From a virus: DNA of 62,546 nucleotides. Position 1 is the first letter of the stretch. Each line of letters begins with the position of its first letter. A program made the position numbers and the translations under genes. Shown piece after piece: positions 41,009 to 49,627 of the stretch. The stretch spans positions 1 through 62,546 of IMG/VR virus record IMGVR_UViG_3300025013_000127; one strand, given 5' to 3'. The notes under the pieces are model-generated. The model was not told the origin of the DNA, did not search any database, and saw only the letters and a list, made by a program, of their open reading frames with translations.

Positions 41009-41326
41009 ATGTCTGAAAAGTTGCCACAGTCCGTCATCGATGCGCAGACAGCACAGAAAACAGTCCTGGTGCTGACCGGAGACAACGAGGAGAAGTATTA
41101 CTTCCAGAAGCCGGGGTCGAAGGATATCGAGCGCTACATCGCCACGGCGACCAAGGGTAAGCCGGTCCAGGCGGTGCGCAACCTGGTTGTGGAGTTGGCG
41201 ATCCACCCGATAGGTGTTGAGCTGGCCAAGGAGTTCGTCGAGAATCCCGGCCGTATGGTGGCGCTCAATTCCGCGCTGCAGGCCTCGGTTGGCATGAATG
41301 AGGATTTCACCGCAAAAAAGTTGTAG
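41009..41326 (+). CDS. Tail assembly chaperone, short (zero-frame) product
   Basis: ATG 41009 follows AAAGGAG. The 105-aa product ends soon after a slippery sequence (TAKKL-stop). It lies between tube and tape-measure genes, exactly where Mu gp41 and lambda G-like chaperones stand. These bind the tape measure during tail assembly. Confidence 0.8.
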   Translation: MSEKLPQSVIDAQTAQKTVLVLTGDNEEKYYFQKPGSKDIERYIATATKGKPVQAVRNLVVELAIHPIGVELAKEFVENPGRMVALNSALQASVGMNEDFTAKKL

Positions 41327-41517
41327 AGCTTCGCGAGGAGCTGAGGGGTAACGGCCTCCGGCAGATGGCGATCCTGATCCGGCATTTCCTTAGGGTGGAG
41401 CCGGATCAGGATCTGGACGTCATGCTGGAGCAGTACGCGGAAGCGCTTTGGATTGAGGATCGTATAGCATCAGCCATGACGAATTCTATGGCCAAAGCAT
41501 TCAATGCCAACAAGTAA
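41009..41517 (+). CDS. Tail assembly chaperone, predicted -1 frameshift fusion product
   Basis: The zero frame reads GCA-AAA-AAG then TTG-TAG. A -1 slip on A-AAA-AAG would continue as VVELREELRGNGLRQMAILI to SMAKAFNANK, stopping at 41515-41517, for a 169-aa product. The -1 extension is open over 65 codons and has a natural helical composition. This matches the conserved G/GT frameshift of long-tailed phages. Confidence 0.8.
41314..41320 (+). promoter_or_regulatory. Slippery heptamer A-AAA-AAG for -1 frameshifting
   Basis: The heptamer is in the correct phase relative to the chaperone frame (X-XXY-YYZ), two codons before the zero-frame stop. The following GC-rich sequence could form a stimulating stem. 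Confidence 0.8.
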
Positions 41518-41538
41518 CGGCTATCGGGGAAGGTTGCA

Positions 41539-43656
41539 ATGGAATCGCTTTTCAAGCTGGGCATATTGATGCGGCTGTCCGATATGGTTTCCGGCCCGGC
41601 CACCAGAATTGGGAGCTCGCTCGCAGATCTGAGGACCAGGGCGGAGGCGATGGAGCCGATCTTCGAGAAATTCAAAAGTGTCGGCGTGCCCCTTGTTGCT
41701 GCCGGTGCGCTTATGCTCGGCGTGCTGACAGGAACGGTTATGGCTACCGCCGAAACACAGAAGGCTCTTGGCGAGTTGGCCTCGGTTGGCATAAGGGATA
41801 TGGCTGCGCTCGAGCGCGCCGGTACGGACTTCAGTAATCGCTGGTCCGGCACCACCAAGGCGCAATTCATCGCCGCGGCTTACGACATCAAGAGCGGGAT
41901 ATCTTCTCTTACCGATACCGGCGTGGCCGAGTTCACCAAGCTAGCGGCCTTGACCGGCAAGGCTACCAAGAGCACCACGGCGGAGATGACCAGTCTCTTC
42001 GCCACTGCCTACGGTATCTACAAAAGCCAGTACGATGGGCTTAGCGACATCCAGTTCGGGAATGTTTTTTCCGGCGGCATTGCCGCTTCGGTAAGGGCTT
42101 TCAAAACCACGGGCGGCGGCATGGCCCAGGCGATCTCCACCCTGGGCGCCACTGCCGCCACCGCCAAAGTGCCCATGCAGGAGCAGCTCGCCATAGTCGG
42201 GATGCTGCAGTCGACAATGGCCGGCGGTGAGGCGGGCACCAAATACAAGGCTTTCATGCAGGCGGCGGCCGGCGCCGGTCAAAATCTGAAGATTTCGCTG
42301 CTTGACACGAACAACCAGTTGCTGTCGATGCCGGAAATACTGACCAAATTGAGAGGCCGCTTCGGTGACACTCTTGACGCTGTGGAGAAAATGCAGATCC
42401 AGAAAGCTTTCGGCACTCAGGAGGCGGTCGCGGTCATCGACCTTTTGTACAACAAGGTTGGAGATCTGACCGGCAATATCAAGATTGTTTCGGATGCGAT
42501 GAGCCAGGGCACTATCTATACGGAGCAGATGGCCAATGCGATGAACCAGGACATCGGAGCAGGGATAGGGTTGCTGCGCCAGCGCATGCACAATCTGGCT
42601 GAGACACTCGGCAATCGACTGATCCCCATTCTGGCGCCGATGTTTGCTTTTGTGCTCAATATCGTGCTGGCTTTACAGCGGTTCGCCGAGAAGCACGATA
42701 CGTTGACCCGGGTGGTCATGGTGAGTTTGGCTGTCATCGCCGGGCTGGCATTCGCTCTGGGTGGAGTGGCGACGGTCATCGGTGTGATCGGTCTGGGCTA
42801 TCCCGCGGTGGTGACGGGCATCGGCCTGATCACCGGGGCTTTCAATATAGCCACAGCGGCCACATGGAGATTCACCGCGGCGCTGTTGACGAATCCTGTC
42901 ACAGGGATCGTGGTCGCGATTGTCGCCGCTGCCATGCTGGCCGGCAAGGCGTTTTTGTGGATGTACGGCAATGTCACCTGGTATAAGGCGGCGGTTGACG
43001 GGCTGCTTTACGGGTTGGGCTTTGGATTGGGCCGGATGGTCAAATGGCTGGGACAGATGGCGGGAGTGGTTGCCGCTCCTTTCCGGGCTGTATGGTCCAT
43101 TTTTTCCCAACTGATCGCGGCTCTTCCGCAGATTGAGGTGGCTGTTTCCACAGCCATGGTGGGCATGCTTAGCGCGTTTCCAACCATATTGAAGGGCATG
43201 TGGAACTCTGGCCGCTCGATAATCTCCACGCTGGTCTCCGGGATCAAGTCCAGGGCGTCCGGGCCGGTGGATGCCGTTAAGGAAATCTTTAGCAAGGTGC
43301 GCAACCTGCTTCCTTTTTCGGATGCCAAGGAGGGGCCGCTGTCTCAGTTGACGCTCTCCGGTTCGCGCATCATGTCCACCCTGGGGGAAGGCATCGCAGG
43401 CGGAGCCGCGGGGTTGCATAGGACTATGGCTGCGGCGCTGGCCGGGGCTGCACTGACTACCTCGATCGCCGTGGCGGCTCCTTCGGGGAGCGCTAAGGCT
43501 GCTCTTGGTGGCGCGGCAAGGGCGGAGAAGTCAGCGACCGTGCAGGGGAAATCTTTTGCTATCCACATCGAACGGCTGGAACTCCCGGGGGTGAGTAACG
43601 GGGCGGACTTCGTTAAGCAGTTGCAGGCTATGGTGGAGGCTTTTGATGCAGAATAA
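41539..43656 (+). CDS. Tail tape measure protein
   Basis: The 705-aa protein has a TP901-type core (ALGELASVGIRDMAALERAG, AAAYDIKSGISSLTDTGVAE) and a hydrophobic central part with several membrane-like helices (about 380-500). A helical C-terminus follows. It sets tail length and is ejected ahead of the DNA. It follows the chaperone gene as expected. Confidence 0.9.
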   Translation: MESLFKLGILMRLSDMVSGPATRIGSSLADLRTRAEAMEPIFEKFKSVGVPLVAAGALMLGVLTGTVMATAETQKALGELASVGIRDMAALERAGTDFSNRWSGTTKAQFIAAAYDIKSGISSLTDTGVAEFTKLAALTGKATKSTTAEMTSLFATAYGIYKSQYDGLSDIQFGNVFSGGIAASVRAFKTTGGGMAQAISTLGATAATAKVPMQEQLAIVGMLQSTMAGGEAGTKYKAFMQAAAGAGQNLKISLLDTNNQLLSMPEILTKLRGRFGDTLDAVEKMQIQKAFGTQEAVAVIDLLYNKVGDLTGNIKIVSDAMSQGTIYTEQMANAMNQDIGAGIGLLRQRMHNLAETLGNRLIPILAPMFAFVLNIVLALQRFAEKHDTLTRVVMVSLAVIAGLAFALGGVATVIGVIGLGYPAVVTGIGLITGAFNIATAATWRFTAALLTNPVTGIVVAIVAAAMLAGKAFLWMYGNVTWYKAAVDGLLYGLGFGLGRMVKWLGQMAGVVAAPFRAVWSIFSQLIAALPQIEVAVSTAMVGMLSAFPTILKGMWNSGRSIISTLVSGIKSRASGPVDAVKEIFSKVRNLLPFSDAKEGPLSQLTLSGSRIMSTLGEGIAGGAAGLHRTMAAALAGAALTTSIAVAAPSGSAKAALGGAARAEKSATVQGKSFAIHIERLELPGVSNGADFVKQLQAMVEAFDAE

Positions 43657-44212
43657 CCTGCTTACTTGGGCGGATGGCGAGGTGAAGCTGGGGGGCGAGT
43701 TGCTCCCCGGTATATTCCTGGACCAGAGCGTCCGCGGTTCGGTGCGGTTCGACCAGTCGGAAAAAGATGCGCAATCGGGTAAGCACAAGGTGCCGCTGGG
43801 GTATCAGGATGCGGACATCTCGATTACGCTGGAGCTCGTTTGCGATGAGAGCGGCGACTGCTACAGCAAGCTGACCCAGATCAACAAGGTTTTCCGGGCG
43901 GACCAAAAAGCTAACCCTCAGGTTTATTCGGTGGGAAACCGGCACTGTCAAGCGCGGGGAATCCGCAATGTTGTTTTCTCAGGGCTGGATTCGTTCGAGT
44001 CTAGTGAGGAGGATGTGATAACGGCAATACTGTCGTTTGTCGAACATCTGCCGCCGGTGATCAGGCGGGAAAAACAGGTGACCGCCGCCAAGTCGGCGGC
44101 TGCCAAGGCGGGGACGGCGCCGGCTGTGAAGGCTACACCGGCGCCGGCGCCGGCGGTGGTTTCTGATCCGGACAGCCCTTTCATGGCTGGATTTCAGGCG
44201 GGCTCTCAGTAA
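43646..44212 (+). CDS. Baseplate/tail protein in the Mu gpN slot
   Basis: ATG 43646 is preferred to the TTG three bases earlier; GGAGG is near. The 188-aa protein (KLGGELLPGIFLDQSVRGSV, then QVYSVGNRHCQARGIRNVVF) has a beta-rich domain and an alanine/proline-rich linker at about 145-175. It overlaps the tape-measure gene. Mu carries N (a circularisation/baseplate protein) here; homology is uncertain. Confidence 0.55.
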   Translation: MQNNLLTWADGEVKLGGELLPGIFLDQSVRGSVRFDQSEKDAQSGKHKVPLGYQDADISITLELVCDESGDCYSKLTQINKVFRADQKANPQVYSVGNRHCQARGIRNVVFSGLDSFESSEEDVITAILSFVEHLPPVIRREKQVTAAKSAAAKAGTAPAVKATPAPAPAVVSDPDSPFMAGFQAGSQ

Positions 44213-45015
44213 TGGATATAAATGGAATTAACCTTGAAATTACGGTGGGCGACCTGGAGGTATATCGCGCGCCTCGCTGGTGGATCGAGTCACTGCGGCA
44301 CCATCCTCTAGGGCGGGCCGGAATCACGCTACCGGACCCGAAGGGGGAACTTTACCAGGCCGTCTCAGCGGGTAATGCTGTGTCGATTAGCGTCGGGTAC
44401 CGGGACCAGGCGCTGTCGACCTGGAGAGGCACGGTGACGGCCCGCTACCCCGGGGAGACTCCCGATCAGCTGGAGATCCGGGCGACAGATGCATCTTTGG
44501 CTCTGTCCCAGCTCGACAGGCGCGTCAAACAGGCATGGGAAAACGAGACTCCGGAGGCGCTGGTGACGTGGGCCATTGGGCAGTGCGGGCTCCCGGTCGG
44601 CCGGGTCGGCTCTACCGGGGTGGTGCTCCCCAGAGTGTCTGCTGCAACCATCCCAGTCTGGCAGCTTGTCCGGCAGGTCAGGCAGACCTGCCAGGACGGG
44701 TTTGGTATGGATATGAGCCGGTGGGCTCTCTGGCTGGGTGCTGCGGGGGTTAACTGGGGCGATTTCGACGAGCCGGGGGAGACGGTGACTATCGCCACGG
44801 GGGACAACCTGATCGACCATGAGCCGAACGACTGGAGGAGCGGCATGGGGCTCATCGAGACCTATCTGCTGGCGGGTCTGAGCCATTCCCGTTTGGTGCG
44901 TCTGCAGGATGATCTACGCGGCATCAATGCAGTACACCGGGCGCTGAGGGTGAGGCACGAAGGGACACCGGAGCGGGTGAGGAGTTATGTCTGGTATGGG
45001 GTGGAGCATGGCTGA
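44212..45015 (+). CDS. Baseplate hub protein (Mu gpP/gp44-like)
   Basis: The start shares one base with the previous stop (TAATG). The 267-aa protein has the gpD/VgrG-like hub pattern (WRGTVTARYPGETPDQLEIR, then ETPEALVTWAIGQ). The hub lies at the centre of the baseplate under the spike. Confidence 0.8.
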   Translation: MDINGINLEITVGDLEVYRAPRWWIESLRHHPLGRAGITLPDPKGELYQAVSAGNAVSISVGYRDQALSTWRGTVTARYPGETPDQLEIRATDASLALSQLDRRVKQAWENETPEALVTWAIGQCGLPVGRVGSTGVVLPRVSAATIPVWQLVRQVRQTCQDGFGMDMSRWALWLGAAGVNWGDFDEPGETVTIATGDNLIDHEPNDWRSGMGLIETYLLAGLSHSRLVRLQDDLRGINAVHRALRVRHEGTPERVRSYVWYGVEHG

Positions 45016-45577
45016 GGTGGACCTTAAAAAGCTGATGCAGCGGGTGGTGGAGTTGGTGATGCCGAACTTACGAGGCTATTACCGAGTGCCGCGCAAGGGC
45101 CGCGTGGTCAAAGCTTACGCCTCCGGAGGGGATTACTGGGCGGACGTGCAACCGCTGAGAAATGACGACAGCGATGACGACAAGGAGCCGGTGATTACCA
45201 GGATCGAGATACCTATCCTGTGGGGCGGGCCGGAGCGCGGCGTGGTCTGTCCGCCGACCGTCGGGACACTGTGCGACATCACCTACTACGATGGGGATCC
45301 GGACTATCCGCGGATCAGCAATTTTCGATGGGCCAAGAATAAGGCGCCGGCCTGCGCAATGGGGGCGTTTGTGATCCAGCAGAGTCCGGATGTCTATTTT
45401 TTGATTACGCCCGGTGGGAAGCTGGAGATCAAGGCCAATACCTCCGAAATGAATATGGTCCAGCTGGACATCATAGCAAACGTGAGTATCACCGGAAACC
45501 TTGATGTGACCGGCAATGTAACGGCCACCGGCACGATTATCGACGCCGCCGGTAACACGAACCATCACTCGCACTGA
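45008..45577 (+). CDS. Baseplate spike protein (gpV/Mu gp45-like) with HxH apex
   Basis: ATG 45008 overlaps the hub gene. The 189-aa protein has an OB-fold region (RVVKAYASGGDYWADVQPLR, then RGVVCPPTVGTLCDITYYDG). A beta-helix follows (NVSITGNLDVTGNVTATGTI) and the very C-terminus is NHHSH. The HxH in P2 and Mu spikes binds an iron ion at the membrane-piercing tip. Here it ends the protein at H187 and H189. Confidence 0.9.
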   Translation: MAEVDLKKLMQRVVELVMPNLRGYYRVPRKGRVVKAYASGGDYWADVQPLRNDDSDDDKEPVITRIEIPILWGGPERGVVCPPTVGTLCDITYYDGDPDYPRISNFRWAKNKAPACAMGAFVIQQSPDVYFLITPGGKLEIKANTSEMNMVQLDIIANVSITGNLDVTGNVTATGTIIDAAGNTNHHSH

Positions 45578-45584
45578 GGCAATC

Positions 45585-46022
45585 ATGGATGATGTTTTTG
45601 GGCAGGATATAAAGCTGGGGGATGATGAGACGGCGCTGGTGGCTGCCAATGGCGAGTTGCTGTTGACTGTGGGGGCGGAGACTGGAACCCAGGATATCCG
45701 TTTGAGGCTTTTTACCCGTCTGCATGAGCTGTTCTACGACTTCGATTTCGGGGCCTTGGTGCATGATTGGATTAAGGAGGAGCAGACGATATCCAATTCC
45801 CATGGTTTCGAGGCGGAGGTGGAACAGCGCATCGAGGCGGACCCGCGGGTGGTTATCGGCACTGTCTCTTGTAAGGTTGTCGCCTGGGACAACGGGAAAC
45901 TCACCGCACAGGCGGCGTGGGAATTCATCGATGAGACGCACCCCTTTAACCTGATCATCGCGTTCAATAGCGCGAATAAGGAGCTGGTGATAAAAGATGT
46001 CAATCCAAGACCTGGTCTCTAA
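45585..46022 (+). CDS. Baseplate wedge protein (GPW/gp25, Mu gp46-like)
   Basis: The 145-aa product (LRLFTRLHELFYDFDFGALV, VEQRIEADPRVVIGTVSCKV) fits the gp25-like wedge family. It overlaps the next gene by 26 bases. Confidence 0.8.
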   Translation: MDDVFGQDIKLGDDETALVAANGELLLTVGAETGTQDIRLRLFTRLHELFYDFDFGALVHDWIKEEQTISNSHGFEAEVEQRIEADPRVVIGTVSCKVVAWDNGKLTAQAAWEFIDETHPFNLIIAFNSANKELVIKDVNPRPGL

Positions 46023-47169
46023 GTCGCTCGATGCGATCCGCCAAGAGATGTTTGATAACCTGTCGGCAAAACAGGAGGAGTATGTTGCCGCCGGGTGGCT
46101 CCCTATCCGGCTGAACCTGAACAAGGGGGTGGTGCGCGGGCTGATCGAGCTCTGGTGCTGGGGCCTCTGGCAGTTGTACCAGTTTTTGGCGCTGATATTG
46201 AAACAAGCGACGCCGGCGGAGGCGACCGGGGCATGGCTGGATCTCTGGTGTCTTTCGGTCTCAGTGAGCCGCAAAATGGAATCTAAAGCCGCCGGGACTG
46301 TCTATTTTGTGCGTGAGGGGACGGTGGGCAACGTGCGCATTCCAGTGGGGCGCATCGTAAGGACACTGCCGGACGGTACCGGCACCGTTTACCGTTATAC
46401 GACCACTGAGGAGGTGATTCTCCTGGCGGGGACGTCGGAGATCGCTTGTCCTGTGGTCGCGGAGGAATATGGCAGCGCCAGCAACGCGACGGCTGGTCAG
46501 ATCTGCGAGATCGTCACGGTCATCCCCGGCATTGACGGGGTGGAAAATAGGGCCGGGTGGCTGTCATCGGAGGCGACGGATCGTGAGACCGATGAGCCGC
46601 TGCGCAGTCGGTATGTCCTGGCTTGGCAAGGGTTGAGCGGCTGCACCAAATACGCATACGAGTCGTGGGCTATGTCGGTGACCGGAGTGGTGTCGGTCAA
46701 GATCCTCGACCAGCACCCGCGGGGCCAGGGCACGGTGGACGTGGTGGTGGTAGGTGCTGCCGGTATCCCGACCCAGGCGCTGCTGACCGCGGTTGAGGGC
46801 AAGATCCTGGGGACCGGTGCCAATGATGACCTGGCGCCGCTTAATGATGACGTGGAGGTTAAGGCTCCGACTCCGGTTAATATCGCGATTGTGGCCGAGC
46901 TGGTCCTTTTGTATGGCGATCCGGAGACGCTTTTGGCTGAGGCGGAGAACGGCGTACGGGCTCTATTTAATACGTCATCGCTGTATAGCGTCGATCCGTT
47001 GGCTGTGGGGCATGATGGCACGCTGGATCGGATCAGGAAACCGATGATGCTACCAGGGGTCAAGAAGGTCAATATTGCCAGTCCGTTGGCCGATGTGCCG
47101 GTTGCTGCGGACGGCCTGGCTGTGCTGCAGAGCCTAACCCTGACCACATCGTGGGCCACCGAGGAGTAA
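45997..47169 (+). CDS. Baseplate J protein (Mu gp47-like)
   Basis: The 390-aa protein has the baseplate J pattern (EATGAWLDLWCLSVSVSRKM, NVRIPVGRIVRTLPDGTGTV, ETDEPLRSRYVLAWQGLSGC). It forms the wedge that links the hub and the fibres. Confidence 0.9.
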   Translation: MSIQDLVSKSLDAIRQEMFDNLSAKQEEYVAAGWLPIRLNLNKGVVRGLIELWCWGLWQLYQFLALILKQATPAEATGAWLDLWCLSVSVSRKMESKAAGTVYFVREGTVGNVRIPVGRIVRTLPDGTGTVYRYTTTEEVILLAGTSEIACPVVAEEYGSASNATAGQICEIVTVIPGIDGVENRAGWLSSEATDRETDEPLRSRYVLAWQGLSGCTKYAYESWAMSVTGVVSVKILDQHPRGQGTVDVVVVGAAGIPTQALLTAVEGKILGTGANDDLAPLNDDVEVKAPTPVNIAIVAELVLLYGDPETLLAEAENGVRALFNTSSLYSVDPLAVGHDGTLDRIRKPMMLPGVKKVNIASPLADVPVAADGLAVLQSLTLTTSWATEE

Positions 47170-47172
47170 GAG

Positions 47173-47745
47173 ATGAGCATTTTCACCGACTACTTCAGGG
47201 AGACTTTGCGCTTTCGGCCGGTCCTGGCCGGCGGCCCTCTGGCTATTTTGGCGTATGGCGCGGCGCTGTTGCTCGATGCGGTGCGGGAGGTGATGCTGGT
47301 CTTGCGGGACCAGTTCTTTGCTGAGCGCTGCGAGATCAATCGGCTTTCCAAATTTGCCAAAGCACGCGGCATTACCCGCCACCCGCTTGAGACCACGGAA
47401 GGGTTCCAATCGAGGGTACGGCTGGCGTATTTGTGGCACAAGCGAGGCGGCCGGCCGGAGGGGATGAGTCATATCCTTAACGACTATTTCGGGTTCGGCG
47501 GTGTGGTGGTCGAGAGCCTGAGGAGTGAGGACCCTACGCGGTGGGCCGAGTTCCGTGTCATGGTGCTTTCCCTGGGGACGGCGGAGAGTTTTGATGAAGA
47601 GGCAGTGCGATGGGTTATTAACGAGATCAAGCCGGCGCGGTCCAAGATCGGGGTGATCGCGCCCAATGGGGCGCCGAGGGTGTTCCGGGTCAATAGGGAG
47701 CGCGTGGGCGACAAGCTGCTTTACTGGCCGGTGCCTGTCGATTAG
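47173..47745 (+). CDS. Baseplate/tail protein in the Mu gp48 (gpI-like) slot
   Basis: The 190-aa protein (SIFTDYFRETLRFRPVLAGG, then RWVINEIKPARSKIGVIAPN) lies directly after gpJ. The last part matches the conserved end of P2 gpI/Mu gp48-type proteins. Confidence 0.75.
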   Translation: MSIFTDYFRETLRFRPVLAGGPLAILAYGAALLLDAVREVMLVLRDQFFAERCEINRLSKFAKARGITRHPLETTEGFQSRVRLAYLWHKRGGRPEGMSHILNDYFGFGGVVVESLRSEDPTRWAEFRVMVLSLGTAESFDEEAVRWVINEIKPARSKIGVIAPNGAPRVFRVNRERVGDKLLYWPVPVD

Positions 47746-47804
47746 TAGCTGTTGGGGATGATAAGAAAGTCTGGAGACGGTTTGAGAGGGATTGACAGAT
47801 AAAT

Positions 47805-48926
47805 ATGGGAGGGATGATGAAGACTGTATTTGATCCGGGTAACGTGGATTTGGGCATCGAAGGCACTCAAGTAACTGCGGATTTTATGAATGGTTTACAG
47901 AATCACCGCCACGACGGAGGTGATGAAGACGGCGGTTTCCCCAGTAACTATGCAGTGGACACTGGCATAGCTAACGCCTATGTCATCACTCTGGCCCCGG
48001 CGTTGACAGCACACGTTCCCGGCATGCCTATACTTTTCAAGGCTTCTGCCTCCAATACTGGTGCTTCCACTATAGAGATCGACGACCTGGCTGCGGTAGC
48101 TATTAAACAGCCCGATGGCGCTGCGCTTGCCAGCGCTCATATCTTGGCGGGGGCTATCTGTGAAATCGTCTATGACGGGGAGAGCTACCAGCTACTCACG
48201 GCGGCTTATAGGTCCACTGTTTATGCCGTGGACACGGGAATTGCTAATGCCCACGTCATCACTTTGCCGGCACCGTTCGCCGCTCATGTCGCCGGGTTGA
48301 AAATTTTGTTCAAGGCACTGTTTGCCAACACGGGACCCGCCACGCTGAACATCAACGGTTTGGGGGCTGTTGCTATCAAGCAGAATAACGGAAAGGTGCT
48401 CTGTGGCGGGCATATCGCGGCAGGGCAGATCTGCGAGATGGTCTACGATGGGGTCAATTACCAGTTCCAGAACCCCAACCTGGTATCACGGGGCTGCCTG
48501 GTGCACCATGTCGGCAATATGACCCTGCAACCCTACGCCTGGACCAAAGTGCAATTCCTGGATGCGAACAAGGCCTATGATACTGATGGCATCCATAGCG
48601 ATGCAAACAATACACGCCTTGTCGTGCCTGGGGGCATAACAAGGATACAGTTGATCGGCCAGTTTAGCTTTTCCATGACCGAGAACGAAACCTTCGCTGT
48701 CACCTTCCACAAGAATGGTTCGGCGGAGGCATATGCCGGGATGCCGATACAGTCGGGCGAACAGGAATCGTCCGGAATCATGGCCAAGTCGGTTAATGCT
48801 ACGTCGCCCGTGCTTGTTGTTGCGCCTGGGGATTACTTTGAAATGGTGATTGCACAGGGTTGTAACGCCGCGCACTCAACCACGGGCGATGTCAGGACTT
48901 GGGCCTGGATGAAGATTATTGATTAG
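47805..48926 (+). CDS. Tail fibre protein
   Basis: The 373-aa product is the last late gene. It has an N-terminal attachment motif (LQNHRHDGGDEDGGFP). Two repeats follow (AVDTGIANAYVITLAPALTA and AVDTGIANAHVITLPAPFAA) of a module common in Geobacter phage fibres. The C-terminal domain is C1q/TNF-like (about 230-373). It probably binds the host receptor. ATGs at 47814 and 47817 are alternative starts. No separate fibre chaperone gene is seen. Confidence 0.75.
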   Translation: MGGMMKTVFDPGNVDLGIEGTQVTADFMNGLQNHRHDGGDEDGGFPSNYAVDTGIANAYVITLAPALTAHVPGMPILFKASASNTGASTIEIDDLAAVAIKQPDGAALASAHILAGAICEIVYDGESYQLLTAAYRSTVYAVDTGIANAHVITLPAPFAAHVAGLKILFKALFANTGPATLNINGLGAVAIKQNNGKVLCGGHIAAGQICEMVYDGVNYQFQNPNLVSRGCLVHHVGNMTLQPYAWTKVQFLDANKAYDTDGIHSDANNTRLVVPGGITRIQLIGQFSFSMTENETFAVTFHKNGSAEAYAGMPIQSGEQESSGIMAKSVNATSPVLVVAPGDYFEMVIAQGCNAAHSTTGDVRTWAWMKIID

Positions 48927-48970
48927 GTTGATAGCGAGCGCTGGTGGAATGCTGCTGTGAGATGCGGTGA

Positions 48971-48983
48971 TTGAACGGCTGGA
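48971..48983 (-). other. Right subterminal motif of the prophage
   Basis: TTGAACGGCTGGA is the inverted counterpart of the motif at 8683-8694. It lies about 21 bases inside the proposed right end (CA at 49003-49004). Confidence 0.4.
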
Positions 48984-49010
48984 TGGCGGATTAACTGATG
49001 GACAAAAGTG

Positions 49011-49050
49011 TTGAGCCATGGCATATGATCTTGCCATGGCTCAAACTATT
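49011..49050 (+). terminator. Perfect 13-bp inverted repeat with T-rich tail at the prophage right boundary
   Basis: TTGAGCCATGGCA (49011-49023) and TGCCATGGCTCAA (49032-49044) flank an 8-base loop, followed by ACTATTTTT. It is terminator-like but also covers candidate start codons at 49018 and 49036 of the next gene. It could therefore also hide that gene's translation start. Confidence 0.6.
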
Positions 49051-49413
49051 TTTGACGTGCTCAATAGAATGGGCGCGGGGTATTATCACGCTTTTGGGCG
49101 GCTGGTTATCGCACCGCGCTTGTGTGGCGACGAGCTGCAAGTTCAGCCGCAATCGTTTGTAGTGAGATATACCACGCATTCACGAGACAGCGAAATCCAA
49201 CACCAAGAAGAAACGATCACAGTGGAAGCGGAGACATATTGGAAGCAGTACAACGGTGTCGGCCCTCTTCATCTTCATCCCACCTACCGGTCTCTGCTTC
49301 TTGCGGAAATGGAATTCCTCGATCGGCTGTCCGTCCGAGGACTCGGCGGTCTATACAGATACGAGGTGTTCCACGACGAAATGGGGCGTTGCTCGGAATT
49401 CGTCGTCGACTAA
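49018..49413 (+). CDS. Cassette protein, unrecognised
   Basis: The frame is open from ATG 49018; ATG 49036 (MAQTIFDVLNRMGAG) may be the true start because the first lies in a perfect hairpin. The product of up to 131 aa has aromatic-rich segments (YYHAFGRLVIAPRLCGDELQ) and HLHPTYRSLLLAEMEFLDRL. It is followed by REP-like GGGGTCAGCCCCTGAC and an attC, so it belongs to the array right of the prophage. No family is recognised. Confidence 0.55.
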   Translation: MAYDLAMAQTIFDVLNRMGAGYYHAFGRLVIAPRLCGDELQVQPQSFVVRYTTHSRDSEIQHQEETITVEAETYWKQYNGVGPLHLHPTYRSLLLAEMEFLDRLSVRGLGGLYRYEVFHDEMGRCSEFVVD

Positions 49414-49520
49414 CATGATCGGCTACGGTACGTCGGATTGCTAATAAAATCGAAAGAATTCAGAGGAATTCAGAGGGGTCAGCCCCTGACACGAGACAAA
49501 AGCGAAACGGGAAGTGCGAT

Positions 49521-49573
49521 TTCCAACCAAGCAGGAGGACCGGTGAGCCCGGTCACCCGCTGACCCGTTGGTC
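49521..49573 (+). other. attC recombination site 5
   Basis: The site runs TTCCAAC to GTTGGTC, with GGACCGG opposite CCGGTCA in the stem. It is the first attC right of the prophage and has the same orientation as those on the left. The 49414-49520 stretch before it holds a GAATTCAGAG direct repeat and a short REP-like palindrome. Confidence 0.8.
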
Positions 49574-49627
49574 CAAAAAGGAATGGCAGACTATGACTTC
49601 ATTTCAGATTAGAAAAAAGGAGAGAAA

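Larger units (their letters stand above)
8671..49004 (+). mobile_element. Mu-like transposable prophage
   Basis: One continuous block carries a CI-like repressor, Ner, MuA and MuB homologues, GemA, DUF1804/terminase, portal, capsid, contractile-tail and fibre genes in the Mu order. The ends are estimated at TG (8671) and CA (49003-49004), with an uncertainty of some tens of bases. I could not establish a matching 5-bp target duplication. Inverted subterminal motifs at 8683-8694 and 48971-48983 support ends close to these points. All expected functions for replication, packaging, virion and lysis look intact. Confidence 0.85.

Noticed and set aside
8624-49023. TGGCA as the 5-bp target duplication of the prophage
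   Set aside because: Five-base matches between two such regions are expected by chance, and this choice puts the right end within a perfect 13-bp hairpin and gives non-TG/CA ends.
49018-49413. Last gene as part of the phage
   Set aside because: It lies beyond the likely right end and is followed by an attC like the other cassette genes; it does not resemble a fibre chaperone.
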